Source of the DNA: Bacillota bacterium | Lineage (GTDB): Bacteria > Bacillota > Clostridia > Acetivibrionales > DSM-1351 | Direction: 5' to 3' | Assembly: GCA_023390335.1 (NCBI GenBank) | Contig: JAEWCZ010000086.1 | Location: forward strand, 179,147 to 243,146 | Length of the DNA: 64,000 nt | Translations under genes and position numbers: made by a program | Shown here: one piece after another, positions 8,381 to 16,780 of the stretch | Numbering within the stretch: position 1 is the stretch's first letter | Layout of the letters: each line of letters opens with the position of its first letter | The notes under the pieces: generated by a model | What the model saw: only the letters and a program-made list of their open reading frames with translations | What the model was told of the DNA's origin: nothing | Databases searched by the model: none

Positions 8381-9302
8381 ATATTCCCTCCCACAATTTT
8401 TTCGGGTATATACCCTGTTCTATAAAACTACTTATTGCATTCTTCACTAATGGTTTATCCTCTTGATACGTAACCCCATACCATCTCTCTTGTGATGGCA
8501 GTACTTTAACTTTTGCCTTGTTTTCTGAAATAAGCCTATCAACGACTTCAGGTAAGAAGTACTCAGCTTTTAGCAGATTGCTGCTATTATTCTGAAAAAA
8601 GTCCCTAAATCTTGCTTCAAGTTCTCCGAAAATGCTTGGAGTGAATCCCCACGTATTCATTGAAACGAAACAATTTTTGGGTATTTGAACCCAATTCTGT
8701 CCATCTTCAGAATATTTCGCCCCACTCTCAAACTTCTGAATATTGGTTCTTTCGTGTATTTGCTGAAGATAACCCTCTGAATCTACATTACAAACCCCAC
8801 GTGCAACATGTCCATGATCAGATAAAGTGTTTTCAATAATGAAGCCTGCCATACTGTACCTGTACATTCCTTGTTCATCAGTTCCGGAAGTCAAATAATC
8901 ATTAAGTATTTTAAAAGTTGATGCCCCATAAAAGTCATCTGCATTAATAACAGCGAATGGCGTATCTACTGCATTTCTACAGCTTAGCACTGCATGACCG
9001 GTTCCCCATGGTTTCACCCTGCCTTCAGGTACTTGAATACCACACGGAATGTCATCTATTTTCTGATATACATATACTGTATCAACCAGCTTCTCAATTC
9101 TATTTCCTATTCTTTCTCTGAAAATCTCCTGAAAATCTTCCTTTATGACAAACACTATTTTCCCAAAACCGGCTTTTAGTGCATCATAAATAGAGTAATC
9201 CATTATTATTTCTCCATTTGGTCCTACAGGGTCTATCTGTTTTAATCCTCCATACCTGCTTCCCAGTCCGGCTGCCATTATAACAAGTGTCGGTTTTTGC
9301 AT
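8370..9302 (-). CDS. Sugar-1-phosphate nucleotidyltransferase (UDP-sugar pyrophosphorylase-like)
   Basis: 310 residues with a Rossmann-like nucleotidyltransferase fold. The N-terminal nucleotide-binding loop is MAAGLGSRYGGLKQ (9-22), followed by DPVGPNGEIIMDY. The GRVKPWGTGHAVL segment and VINADDFYG carry the conserved Lys, Gly and metal-binding Asp. This family forms NDP-sugars from a sugar-1-phosphate. It differs from canonical GalU and resembles the nucleotidyltransferases found beside NahK-type kinases. It probably uridylylates the product of the adjacent kinase. The gene lies 14 bases downstream of galE and overlaps the kinase gene by 11 bases, so it is part of one operon. Whether the sugar is GlcNAc, GalNAc, glucose or galactose is not readable from sequence. 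Confidence 0.85.
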   Translation of the reverse strand: MQKPTLVIMAAGLGSRYGGLKQIDPVGPNGEIIMDYSIYDALKAGFGKIVFVIKEDFQEIFRERIGNRIEKLVDTVYVYQKIDDIPCGIQVPEGRVKPWGTGHAVLSCRNAVDTPFAVINADDFYGASTFKILNDYLTSGTDEQGMYRYSMAGFIIENTLSDHGHVARGVCNVDSEGYLQQIHERTNIQKFESGAKYSEDGQNWVQIPKNCFVSMNTWGFTPSIFGELEARFRDFFQNNSSNLLKAEYFLPEVVDRLISENKAKVKVLPSQERWYGVTYQEDKPLVKNAISSFIEQGIYPKKLWEGIYGR

Positions 9303-9316
9303 AGTATAATCCCTCC

Positions 9317-10330
9317 TTATTTCTCATATCCATTCGGATTCCCGCTCTGCCAATTCCAAGAATCTTTGCACATCTCATCTAGTCCTTTTTTTGCACTCCA
9401 ACCCAGTTCATCCTTTGCCTTTGATGGGTCAGCATAGCAAGCAGCTATATCTCCTGGTCTTCTGGTTACAATTTTATATGGTATCTCTCTTTCTGAAGTT
9501 TTTGTAAAAGCTTTCACAACCTCTAAAACGGTATAGCCTGTTCCAGTACCTAGATTGTAGGTTATAACACCCGGATTGTCCTTTAGTTTTTCCAGAGCCT
9601 TGAGATGCCCTAATACTAAATCAACAACATGTATATAGTCTCTGACGCCTGTTCCGTCAGATGTGGGGTAATCATCTCCATAAACATTAAGCTTTTCCAG
9701 CTTACCAATTGCAACCTGAGTAATGTATGGCACCAGATTATTTGGTATACCTTTCGGATCCTCTCCAATTCTGCCGCTAGAGTGAGCTCCTATTGGATTA
9801 AAATACCTTAGTATAGCTATGTTCCAAGTATTATCAGCTACATATAAGTCCCTCAGTATTTCCTCTATCATTAATTTTGTACGTCCATAAGGATTAGTTG
9901 CTGATAGTGGAAATTCTTCCTTGATAGGAACTGCATGAGGATTTCCGTAAACTGTTGCAGATGAGCTGAAAACAAGATTTTTAACACCATATTTATTCAT
10001 TACTTCACATAGAGCCAATGTACCTGAAATATTGTTATGGTAATATCTCAGCGGTTGTGACACAGACTCTCCAACAGCCTTTAGTCCTGCAAAATGCATT
10101 ACTGCATCAATTTTATCTTTTTTGAATATCTCTTCCAGTGCCTCTTTATCAAGCAAATCTTCTTTATAAAACTTAATTGACTTCCCTGTTATTTTCTCAA
10201 CTCTTTTCAAGGCTTCTTCATTACTATTACTAAGATTATCAATAACCACAACCTCAAGCCCTGCATTCAAAAGCTCTACACAAGCATGACTTCCAATGTA
10301 GCCGGCCCCACCCGTCACTAAAATAGACAT
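9317..10330 (-). CDS. galE: UDP-glucose 4-epimerase
   Basis: A 337-residue short-chain dehydrogenase-type epimerase. The NAD-binding motif TGGAGYIGSH is at 6-15, and catalytic S124 (SSSATVYG), Y148 and K152 (NPYGRTK) are present. Downstream, NPIGAHSSGRIGEDP and GDDYPTSDGTGVRDYIHVVDL are the standard GalE signatures. It interconverts UDP-glucose and UDP-galactose, and many clostridial forms may also accept the N-acetylated sugars. First gene of the seven-gene sugar operon. A promoter (TTGACC, 18 bp, TTATAC) and an inverted repeat lie in the 161-base gap shared with the divergent AraC regulator. The start ATG follows a GGGGGTAG Shine-Dalgarno-like run. Confidence 0.95.
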   Translation of the reverse strand: MSILVTGGAGYIGSHACVELLNAGLEVVVIDNLSNSNEEALKRVEKITGKSIKFYKEDLLDKEALEEIFKKDKIDAVMHFAGLKAVGESVSQPLRYYHNNISGTLALCEVMNKYGVKNLVFSSSATVYGNPHAVPIKEEFPLSATNPYGRTKLMIEEILRDLYVADNTWNIAILRYFNPIGAHSSGRIGEDPKGIPNNLVPYITQVAIGKLEKLNVYGDDYPTSDGTGVRDYIHVVDLVLGHLKALEKLKDNPGVITYNLGTGTGYTVLEVVKAFTKTSEREIPYKIVTRRPGDIAACYADPSKAKDELGWSAKKGLDEMCKDSWNWQSGNPNGYEK

Positions 10331-10349
10331 ATTATCTACCCCCTATTGG

Positions 10350-10377
10350 TTAACATTTATCTATAATCTTATGTTAA
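10350..10377. promoter_or_regulatory. Inverted repeat upstream of galE (candidate operator)
   Basis: TTAACAT (10350-10356) and ATGTTAA (10371-10377) form a 7-bp inverted repeat with a 14-base spacer. It lies between the predicted promoter and the galE start, where a repressor or the adjacent AraC protein could bind. The assignment is by position only. Confidence 0.35.
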
Positions 10378-10384
10378 TCCCTTT

Positions 10385-10414
10385 GTATAATTATTTATTT
10401 ATCAATAAGGTCAA
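10385..10414 (-). promoter_or_regulatory. Candidate sigma-A promoter of the galE operon
   Basis: On the minus strand, TTGACC (10409-10414) and TTATAC (10385-10390) are separated by 18 bases, reading toward galE. Close to the vegetative consensus. Confidence 0.5.
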
Positions 10415-10451
10415 TTTATTTAGACTTTTGGGCTATAAAAATAACCTTTTA

Positions 10452-10470
10452 TTAACTATAATATAGTTAA
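10452..10470. promoter_or_regulatory. Perfect 19-base palindrome in front of the AraC-family gene
   Basis: TTAACTATA-A-TATAGTTAA, nine-base arms around one base, ends 21 bases before the ATG of the AraC gene. It contains a TATAAT-like core, so it could be a promoter element covered by a dimeric regulator, for example for autoregulation. Confidence 0.45.
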
Positions 10471-10491
10471 CACCAATGCTGCGAGGTCATT

Positions 10492-11385
10492 ATGGATTAC
10501 AAATCAACCATTTTAAAAGAAGAAATAGTCATTAAAAAGATTGTTTCTGTACATTACTTCGAATATGCCAAGGATTATGTTTTCGAGGGTGAAAAGCATG
10601 ACTTTTGGGAGTTTCTATACGTCGATAAAGGAGAGGTCGAAGTCATGGCTGACTCTCTTGGTTTAAAATTGAAGCAGGGCGAAATTATCTTTCATAAGCC
10701 CAATGAATTCCATAATGTATGGGCCAACGGTAAAGTCGCTCCTAATCTTATAGTTATATCTTTCGAGTGTAAATCGCCTGCAATAAAGTACTATGAGAAT
10801 AAAATACTTAGAATAAATGATTTTGAAAAGAACTTGCTTGTTCAAATTATAAATGAAGCTAAAGAAGCCTATTCTTGCGATCTTGATATCACATATATGA
10901 AAAAATTAGAGAAAAGGCAATATCAGCTTTTCGGCTGCGAACAGCTAATTAAGATATATCTGGAGCAATTATTGATAATCATGATTAGGAAAGGTAACAG
11001 CGTAAATAGTAGCTGTAGGCTTTCAACAGCCGTTAAAGTGAGATCTGACAACGATTTGCTTCAAAAAATTATTAATTACCTTAATGAAAATGTTACAAAA
11101 AACCTCACTTTTGACGATGTATGCCGATTTTCCAGTCTCAGCAGGACAAGCCTGAAAGTCTTATTCAAGGAAAAAATGGGGACAGGAGTAATGGAATACT
11201 TTAAAAAACTTAAAATTGAAGAAGCAAAAAGAATGATACGTGAAGGTAAATATAATTTTACTCAAATATCTGAGATTTTGGGCTACACATCTATCCATTA
11301 CTTTTCAAGATACTTCAAAAATGTTACTGATATGACTCCGTCAGAGTATGTTCTATCAATTAAGTCTAAAGCTTCTAAACTATAA
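10492..11385 (+). CDS. AraC-family transcriptional regulator with cupin domain
   Basis: A 297-residue single-component regulator. The N-terminal half is a cupin-type sensing domain (residues about 15-110: HDFWEFLYVDKGEVEV, LKQGEIIFHKPNEFHNV, the HxH-like metal or ligand segment). The C-terminal half (about 185-290) is the AraC double helix-turn-helix, with FDDVCRFSSLSRTSLKVLFKEK and GYTSIHYFSRYFKNVTDMTPSEY. The start has GAGG eight bases upstream. It is divergent from the galE sugar operon and is the obvious candidate regulator of it, sensing a sugar or sugar phosphate. No terminator is evident before the helicase gene downstream, so some readthrough is possible. Confidence 0.88.
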   Translation: MDYKSTILKEEIVIKKIVSVHYFEYAKDYVFEGEKHDFWEFLYVDKGEVEVMADSLGLKLKQGEIIFHKPNEFHNVWANGKVAPNLIVISFECKSPAIKYYENKILRINDFEKNLLVQIINEAKEAYSCDLDITYMKKLEKRQYQLFGCEQLIKIYLEQLLIIMIRKGNSVNSSCRLSTAVKVRSDNDLLQKIINYLNENVTKNLTFDDVCRFSSLSRTSLKVLFKEKMGTGVMEYFKKLKIEEAKRMIREGKYNFTQISEILGYTSIHYFSRYFKNVTDMTPSEYVLSIKSKASKL

Positions 11386-11473
11386 CCGAGTAACCTGTTT
11401 TCTTCCCCGGTATAGAACAACCATTAACTAAATGTTATAATTAACAATATAATTTTAACGAAAGAAGATTACA

Positions 11474-13102
11474 ATGAACAACACATTTAATGAATTGGGC
11501 ATCTCAGCCCCTATTTTAAAAGCTATTGATGACATGGGTTTTAAAACTCCCACTGAAGTCCAGAGCAAAGCAATACCGCACATCCTTAATAACGAAGATT
11601 TAATCGTTATGTCTAAAACGGGAAGTGGTAAAACGGCGGTCTTCGGTGTTTCCATGCTTCAAATGACCGATCCTGAAGCAGCAGGACCTCAAGGCCTTAT
11701 TTTGACTCCAGCTAGAGAATTGGCAGTCCAGGTGGACAGTGACATCAGTAAAATGGCCAAATATCTCAAGCATAAAACTACAGCGGTGTATGGTCAACAT
11801 AATATTAATGTAGAAACTCAAATTCTTAACAAGGGTGTATCTATTGTCACGGGAACACCGGGACGTGTGTTTGACCATATCAGTCATGGTTCCCTGATTA
11901 CAAAGAATATTCGTTTCCTTGTTCTGGATGAAGCTGACAGAATGCTTGACATGGGCTTTCTTGATCAGGTTGTAAGGATTATTAAGACTTTGCCCAAAGA
12001 TAGGATAACTCTTCTGTTTTCTGCTACCATGCCCCCTGAAATACATAATATTTGCAGCAGGTATATGCAGAATCCAGTTACCATAGAGATTGAATCACAG
12101 ACTAAAACTGTAGATACTATCCATCAGGTATATTACAGGGTTAATTATAATGAAAAGAATACACAGTTGAACCGTCTGCTAATAGTTGAAAAACCCGAAA
12201 GCTGCATGATTTTCTGCAACACAAAAGCTGCTGTTGACAGAGTTCAAAGCTTTCTCACAAAAAAAGGCTATTCTTCTCAGGCTCTTCACGGAGACATTCC
12301 GCAGGGTAAGCGACTGAGCACCATACAGCAATTCAAACAAGGAAAGTTTCATTTACTTGTAGCAACGGATGTTGCCGCAAGAGGTATTCACATTGAAGAC
12401 CTTTCTCTGGTAATAAACTACGATGTCCCTAATGACAAGGACAACTATGTTCATAGAATCGGTCGTACAGGCAGAGCAGGGCATGAGGGGCGTGCTTTTT
12501 CGTTGGTTACCGGGGATGACATTATTAGCTTATATGAGATTGAAGAACATATCGGGGCTTTGATAGCTGAGGAGGAATTGCCGAACGAGGATACCTTTAA
12601 TAAGGCTCTTGAAGAGGCAGACCAATGGATAAAAGCCAACTCTTTGAAAGAGAAAGCACCCCGTGCAACTTCTGCGGTTTCCCCTGTTAATTATAAGAGA
12701 ACGGGACAAAGCAGAGATTCTCAGAGAGTATCTCAAACAAAGCCGGATAATTCAAAACGTTCTGATGTACAGGGAAGGCCTACCGGAAAATCGACTTCCT
12801 CCGTGTCAAGGTCGCAAAAAACTAATACGGGTAATACAGTGCATTCAGAAAGGCAGCCTAACAGGACTCCAGTTACTCCTATTAGGAGTTCAAAGCCTCC
12901 CATTCGTTCCGTTTCAAGACACGTATCACCCAATTCTCCGGGCTTAAATTCACATGATTTGAGGCGTAACTCGTCAGCTGTTGCAGCCAATAGCAAGAAT
13001 CACTCTATTAAAACTGCTAATACTGACAGTTCTGCTAACAATAAAAAGATGAATAAACAACCTTTTCTTAAAAGAATTTTTAATCAACTTTTTGGCAAAT
13101 AA
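11474..13102 (+). CDS. DEAD-box ATP-dependent RNA helicase
   Basis: 542 residues. The helicase core (about 1-370) shows every diagnostic motif: Q motif FKTPTEVQ, Walker A SKTGSGKT (47-54), PARELA, TGTPGR, DEAD box LDEADRMLDMG, SAT, then ATDVAARGIHI and HRIGRTGRAGHEG. The tail (about 375-542) is low-complexity, rich in Ser, Arg, Asn and Lys, with no RNA-binding fold recognised. Such tails tether CshA/RhlE-like helicases to RNA. Probable roles are ribosome assembly, mRNA turnover and cold adaptation. Monocistronic: its own start (ATG 11474, weak AAGAAG) and a terminator directly after. Confidence 0.93.
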   Translation: MNNTFNELGISAPILKAIDDMGFKTPTEVQSKAIPHILNNEDLIVMSKTGSGKTAVFGVSMLQMTDPEAAGPQGLILTPARELAVQVDSDISKMAKYLKHKTTAVYGQHNINVETQILNKGVSIVTGTPGRVFDHISHGSLITKNIRFLVLDEADRMLDMGFLDQVVRIIKTLPKDRITLLFSATMPPEIHNICSRYMQNPVTIEIESQTKTVDTIHQVYYRVNYNEKNTQLNRLLIVEKPESCMIFCNTKAAVDRVQSFLTKKGYSSQALHGDIPQGKRLSTIQQFKQGKFHLLVATDVAARGIHIEDLSLVINYDVPNDKDNYVHRIGRTGRAGHEGRAFSLVTGDDIISLYEIEEHIGALIAEEELPNEDTFNKALEEADQWIKANSLKEKAPRATSAVSPVNYKRTGQSRDSQRVSQTKPDNSKRSDVQGRPTGKSTSSVSRSQKTNTGNTVHSERQPNRTPVTPIRSSKPPIRSVSRHVSPNSPGLNSHDLRRNSSAVAANSKNHSIKTANTDSSANNKKMNKQPFLKRIFNQLFGK

Positions 13103-13119
13103 TCTAAAATATACTGATT

Positions 13120-13149
13120 AAGGGGTGGCATTAAAACGCCACCCCTTTT
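13120..13149. terminator. Bidirectional rho-independent terminator
   Basis: Ten-base GC-rich stem (AAGGGGTGGC with GCCACCCCTT) and 8-base loop, then TTTT. It separates the convergent helicase and ilvB genes. Confidence 0.88.
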
Positions 13150-13166
13150 AGTTTCATAATATATAG

Positions 13167-14852
13167 TTAACAATCAACCACTTCATTTAAGCCGGCACCC
13201 GGTGGAACTATTGGAAATACCTTGTCGTCCTTGTCAATTTCAAAATTCAGGAGCACCGGACAGCAGGTTTCAGCTAAAGCTGATGTAATAGCGGCATCTA
13301 CCTGTTCCGGATGGTTTACGTTTATACCCTTTGCTCCAAAAGCCTCAGCAAGTGCCACAAAATTCGTACCTCTATCTATTGATGTTTGGCTGAATCTGCC
13401 CCCGAAAAACAATTCTTGCCACTGGCGAACCATTCCAAGTGATTTGTTATTAAAAAGTGCGATTATTATTGGAAGCTTATATTCAACTGCCGTGGCAAGT
13501 TCGCTGCAATTCATTCTGAAGCTTCCGTCGCCTGCAATATTTATAATTTTTTTATCAGGTCTGGCAAGTTGTGCCCCAATACAGGCCCCAAGTCCGTAGC
13601 CCATTGTTCCGAGACCACCTGAGGATATAAATTGCCTGAACCGATTATATTTAAAATACTGAGCCGCCCACATCTGGTGCTGTCCTACCTCTGTTGTTAT
13701 TATTGCTTCACCTTTAGTAAGTTCGCATATTCTTTCTATAATATACTGAGGCCTTAATACCGTATTTGTTCTATCATATTTTAAAGGATAAATTTCTTTC
13801 CATTCGTATATCTTTTTTATCCAATCGGTGTCCTTTTTATAAGCTACCCCTTTTAACAACGCTTTTAGTATTTTCTTTATGTCACCAACAAGGGGGTAAT
13901 CTACTCTGACATTTTTACCAATTTCAGCAGGGTCTACATCTATATGCATTATTTTTGCTTCCGGTGCAAATGTGCTTATATTGCTTACAATTCTGTCACT
14001 AAACCGAGACCCGGCAACTATAAGCAAATCACAGCTATGTACGGCATAGTTCGAGGCTTTTGTTCCGTGCATGCCCACCATTCCAGTGTATAGAGGATGT
14101 GCCCCGGGGAATGTCCCCATTCCCATAAGTGATGCACATACGGGAATTGATGCTGTTTCGGCTAATTCTAAGATTTCGCTTTCAGCACCGCCTATACCAA
14201 CCCCTGCTCCAGAGAGTAAAAAAGGTCTTTTTGCTTCGTTTATAGCTTGTATCGCCCTCTCCAAATCATCTGAGGTTATTTCAGTCAGCTTTGTTGATTG
14301 ATAATCGTCTTTATCAGGCTTTTGGGGTATATACTCTACTTCAGTTCCCGTAACGTCTTTACAAACATCCACCAGAACAGGCCCCGGCCTGCCTTCTTTA
14401 GCTATAGCAAAGGCTTTTCTTATGGTTTGTGCAAGTTTTGTTACATCCTTTACTATAAAATTGTGCTTGGTTACGGGCATTGTTATTCCCGTAATGTCTA
14501 CTTCCTGAAAGGAGTCCTTACCCAAAAGTGCAGTAGGCACCTGTCCTGTTATTGCAACCATTGGGACGGAATCCATATATGCTGTTGCAATACCTGTTAC
14601 CAGGTTTGTTGCACCCGGCCCTGATGTTGCTATACACACGCCAACCTTTCCTGTTGCCCGTGCATAACCGTCAGCAGCATGTGATGCCCCTTGTTCATGG
14701 GAGGTAAGTATATGCCGTATTTCATTTCTAGCCCTGTACAACGCATCATAAATTATTAATGCCTGACCTCCCGGATATCCAAAAACTGTATCAACGCCTT
14801 GCTCCTTTAAACATTCTATAATAACGTCAGCACCTAACAGTTTCATACGCAC
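13167..14852 (-). CDS. ilvB: Acetolactate synthase, large catalytic subunit
   Basis: 561 residues, thiamine-diphosphate-dependent. It condenses two pyruvates, or pyruvate and 2-oxobutyrate, in valine/leucine/isoleucine synthesis. The N-terminal PYR domain has FGYPGGQALIIYDAL and the catalytic Glu in SHEQGASHAADGYARATG (E53). The central domain binds FAD. The C-terminal PP domain has the TPP/Mg motif from GDGSFRMN to FNNKSLGMVRQWQ. Length and motifs fit the biosynthetic enzyme, not the catabolic AlsS. No small regulatory subunit (ilvN) lies in the window. The frame opens with GTG at 14852, six bases after GGGAG. An ATG two codons later is an alternative. Gene lies 40 bases after ilvD in the same operon. 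Confidence 0.93.
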   Translation of the reverse strand: MRMKLLGADVIIECLKEQGVDTVFGYPGGQALIIYDALYRARNEIRHILTSHEQGASHAADGYARATGKVGVCIATSGPGATNLVTGIATAYMDSVPMVAITGQVPTALLGKDSFQEVDITGITMPVTKHNFIVKDVTKLAQTIRKAFAIAKEGRPGPVLVDVCKDVTGTEVEYIPQKPDKDDYQSTKLTEITSDDLERAIQAINEAKRPFLLSGAGVGIGGAESEILELAETASIPVCASLMGMGTFPGAHPLYTGMVGMHGTKASNYAVHSCDLLIVAGSRFSDRIVSNISTFAPEAKIMHIDVDPAEIGKNVRVDYPLVGDIKKILKALLKGVAYKKDTDWIKKIYEWKEIYPLKYDRTNTVLRPQYIIERICELTKGEAIITTEVGQHQMWAAQYFKYNRFRQFISSGGLGTMGYGLGACIGAQLARPDKKIINIAGDGSFRMNCSELATAVEYKLPIIIALFNNKSLGMVRQWQELFFGGRFSQTSIDRGTNFVALAEAFGAKGINVNHPEQVDAAITSALAETCCPVLLNFEIDKDDKVFPIVPPGAGLNEVVDC

Positions 14853-14892
14853 ATCACTCTCCCTTTTTTATTCCATAATTGACTCTAATTTG

Positions 14893-16551
14893 TTATTTAA
14901 GTACTGCTCCCGTGCTTGCAGATGTAACCAGTCTTGCATACCTTCCTAGATATCCTGTGGTTATCTTAGGCTGCGGAGCTTTCCAGTTCTCCTTACGCTT
15001 TGCAAGCTCATCATTTGATACTTGAATATTTATACGACCTGAAGGTATATCAATGTCTACTATATCGCCTTCACAAACCAGCGCTATAGGCCCGCCCTCC
15101 ATTGCCTCGGGTGATACGTGGCCGATTGATGCACCTCTGGACGCACCTGAAAATCTACCATCTGTGATTAGTGCAACATCACTGTCCAGACCCATTCCTG
15201 CAATTGCTGATGTAGGGCCCAGCATCTCTCTCATACCGGGGCCGCCCTTAGGGCCTTCATAGCGTATGATGACAACATCACCTTTTTTTATTTGTCCGTT
15301 ATAAATAGCCGTAATTGCGTCATCCTCGCTGTCAAATACTCTTGCCGGGCCAGTGTGAACCAACATTGAATCAGCGACAGCCGACTTTTTGACAACTGCT
15401 CCATCAGGTGCAATATTACCTCTTAATACAGCTATTCCTCCGGTAGTACTATATGGTGCATCTATGCTTTTTACTATTTCATAATCCTTTACTTTCGCAT
15501 TCTGAATATTTTCTTTAACCGTTTTCCCGGTTGCAGTGATCAAATCCAGATGAAGTAGATCTTTTTTAGCCAACTCGTTCATCACAGCCTGAACACCACC
15601 TGCATTGTATAAATCCTGTATATGATATTTTCCTGCAGGAGCCAACTTGCACAGATTTGGAGTCCTTGAGCTGATTTCGTTAATAATATCAAGATTTATT
15701 TCTATCCCTATTTCGTTTGCAATGGCAGGGAGGTGAAGTACTGAGTTTGTTGAGCAACCAAGGGCCATATCCACTGTTAATGCATTTTCAAATGCTTCAT
15801 TTGTGAGTATGTCGGATGGCTTAATGTCTTTTTCAACCAACTCCATAATTTTCATTCCTGCATACTTTGCCAATCTTATACGTTCTGCATATACAGCGGG
15901 TATTGTTCCGTTGCCAGTGAGTCCCATTCCGAGGACTTCTGTAAGGCAGTTCATGGAGTTTGCCGTAAACATTCCCGAACAGGAACCACAGCCCGGACAT
16001 GCATGGTTTTCAATATCATCCACTTCTTCCTTTGTCATCGTCCCTGCCTTATACGAACCAACAGCTTCAAACATACTGTTTAGATCAAGCTGCTTACCAT
16101 CTTTATTAAGAGAAAGCATTGGGCCGCCACTTATAACTATTGACGGAATATTTACCCTTGCTGCAGCCATCAGCATTCCAGGTACAATTTTGTCACAGTT
16201 AGGGATGAAAACCATTCCGTCAAAGCTGTGTGCTCTTCCCATTGCTTCACACGAATCGGCGATAAGTTCTCTGGTTGCAAGTGAGTATTTCATTCCCGTA
16301 TGTCCCATTGCTATACCATCGCATACGCCGATTGCACCAAATTCTATCGGTGTTCCCCCGGCCATTCTGATTCCGGCTTTTACCGCTTCAGTTATTTTAT
16401 CTAAATGTATGTGTCCCGGTATTATTTCACTTTTTGAGTTTGCCACACCGATTAAAGGCCTTTCCAGTTCTTCATCAGTGTAACCCATAGCCTTGAATAG
16501 TGATCTATGCGGTGCTTTTTCTATACCTTTTTTAACTACATCACTTCTCAT
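14893..16551 (-). CDS. ilvD: Dihydroxy-acid dehydratase
   Basis: 552 residues. Dehydrates 2,3-dihydroxy-isovalerate and -methylvalerate to the oxo acids in branched-chain amino acid synthesis. Iron-sulfur and active-site segments are C119 in FIPNCDKIVPGM and C191 in CPGCGSCSGMF (185-195). The Asp of VCDGI (D78) binds Mg. The first cysteine of the [2Fe-2S] type (in a TPCNMHL context) is absent, with Gly-His at that place (PGHIHL). This suggests the E. coli-like oxygen-sensitive cluster. The conserved SDGRFSG-type switch appears as ITDGRFSGASRG. Good AAAGGAGG Shine-Dalgarno. The leader contains a terminator-like hairpin. Confidence 0.95.
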   Translation of the reverse strand: MRSDVVKKGIEKAPHRSLFKAMGYTDEELERPLIGVANSKSEIIPGHIHLDKITEAVKAGIRMAGGTPIEFGAIGVCDGIAMGHTGMKYSLATRELIADSCEAMGRAHSFDGMVFIPNCDKIVPGMLMAAARVNIPSIVISGGPMLSLNKDGKQLDLNSMFEAVGSYKAGTMTKEEVDDIENHACPGCGSCSGMFTANSMNCLTEVLGMGLTGNGTIPAVYAERIRLAKYAGMKIMELVEKDIKPSDILTNEAFENALTVDMALGCSTNSVLHLPAIANEIGIEINLDIINEISSRTPNLCKLAPAGKYHIQDLYNAGGVQAVMNELAKKDLLHLDLITATGKTVKENIQNAKVKDYEIVKSIDAPYSTTGGIAVLRGNIAPDGAVVKKSAVADSMLVHTGPARVFDSEDDAITAIYNGQIKKGDVVIIRYEGPKGGPGMREMLGPTSAIAGMGLDSDVALITDGRFSGASRGASIGHVSPEAMEGGPIALVCEGDIVDIDIPSGRINIQVSNDELAKRKENWKAPQPKITTGYLGRYARLVTSASTGAVLK

Positions 16552-16604
16552 AACAAAGCCTCCTTTTCTCTATGGCAGTTCTATATTTAACAGCATAAAT
16601 ATAC

Positions 16605-16633
16605 AAAAGCAGTCGGAATAATTCCAAGACTGC
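16605..16633 (-). terminator. Terminator-like hairpin in the ilvD leader (possible attenuator)
   Basis: On the minus strand, GCAGTC and GACTGC pair around an inner GGAA/TTCC stem, followed by TTTT, about 54 bases before the ilvD start. It could terminate readthrough from the cvpA operon or act as an attenuator of ilvD-ilvB. No T-box core or branched-chain-rich leader peptide was found in the 229-base gap (16552-16780). Confidence 0.5.
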
Positions 16634-16780
16634 ATATTATTAATATTAAAAATTCTTGTAAACTGTAAGAAACTGTTTTTTAAGGTAACATCATTCTACT
16701 ATTTTGATGGAATTGTGTCTATAATATGGCGTGAATTAGATAAAAAACATTAACTAGAATTGTGTATTAAATAAAAAACA

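Noticed and set aside
11600..12046. 148-residue minus-strand open frame in the DEAD-box helicase gene
   Set aside because: Mirror frame of conserved helicase motifs; no independent evidence.
15803..16483. 226-residue open frame on the plus strand inside ilvD
   Set aside because: It is fully antisense to a well-supported ilvD gene, has low-complexity Ile/Pro/Ser composition and no Shine-Dalgarno or family match.
16552..16780. T-box riboswitch upstream of ilvD
   Set aside because: The conserved T-box sequence (AGGGTGGTACCGCG) is absent; only a short hairpin is seen.
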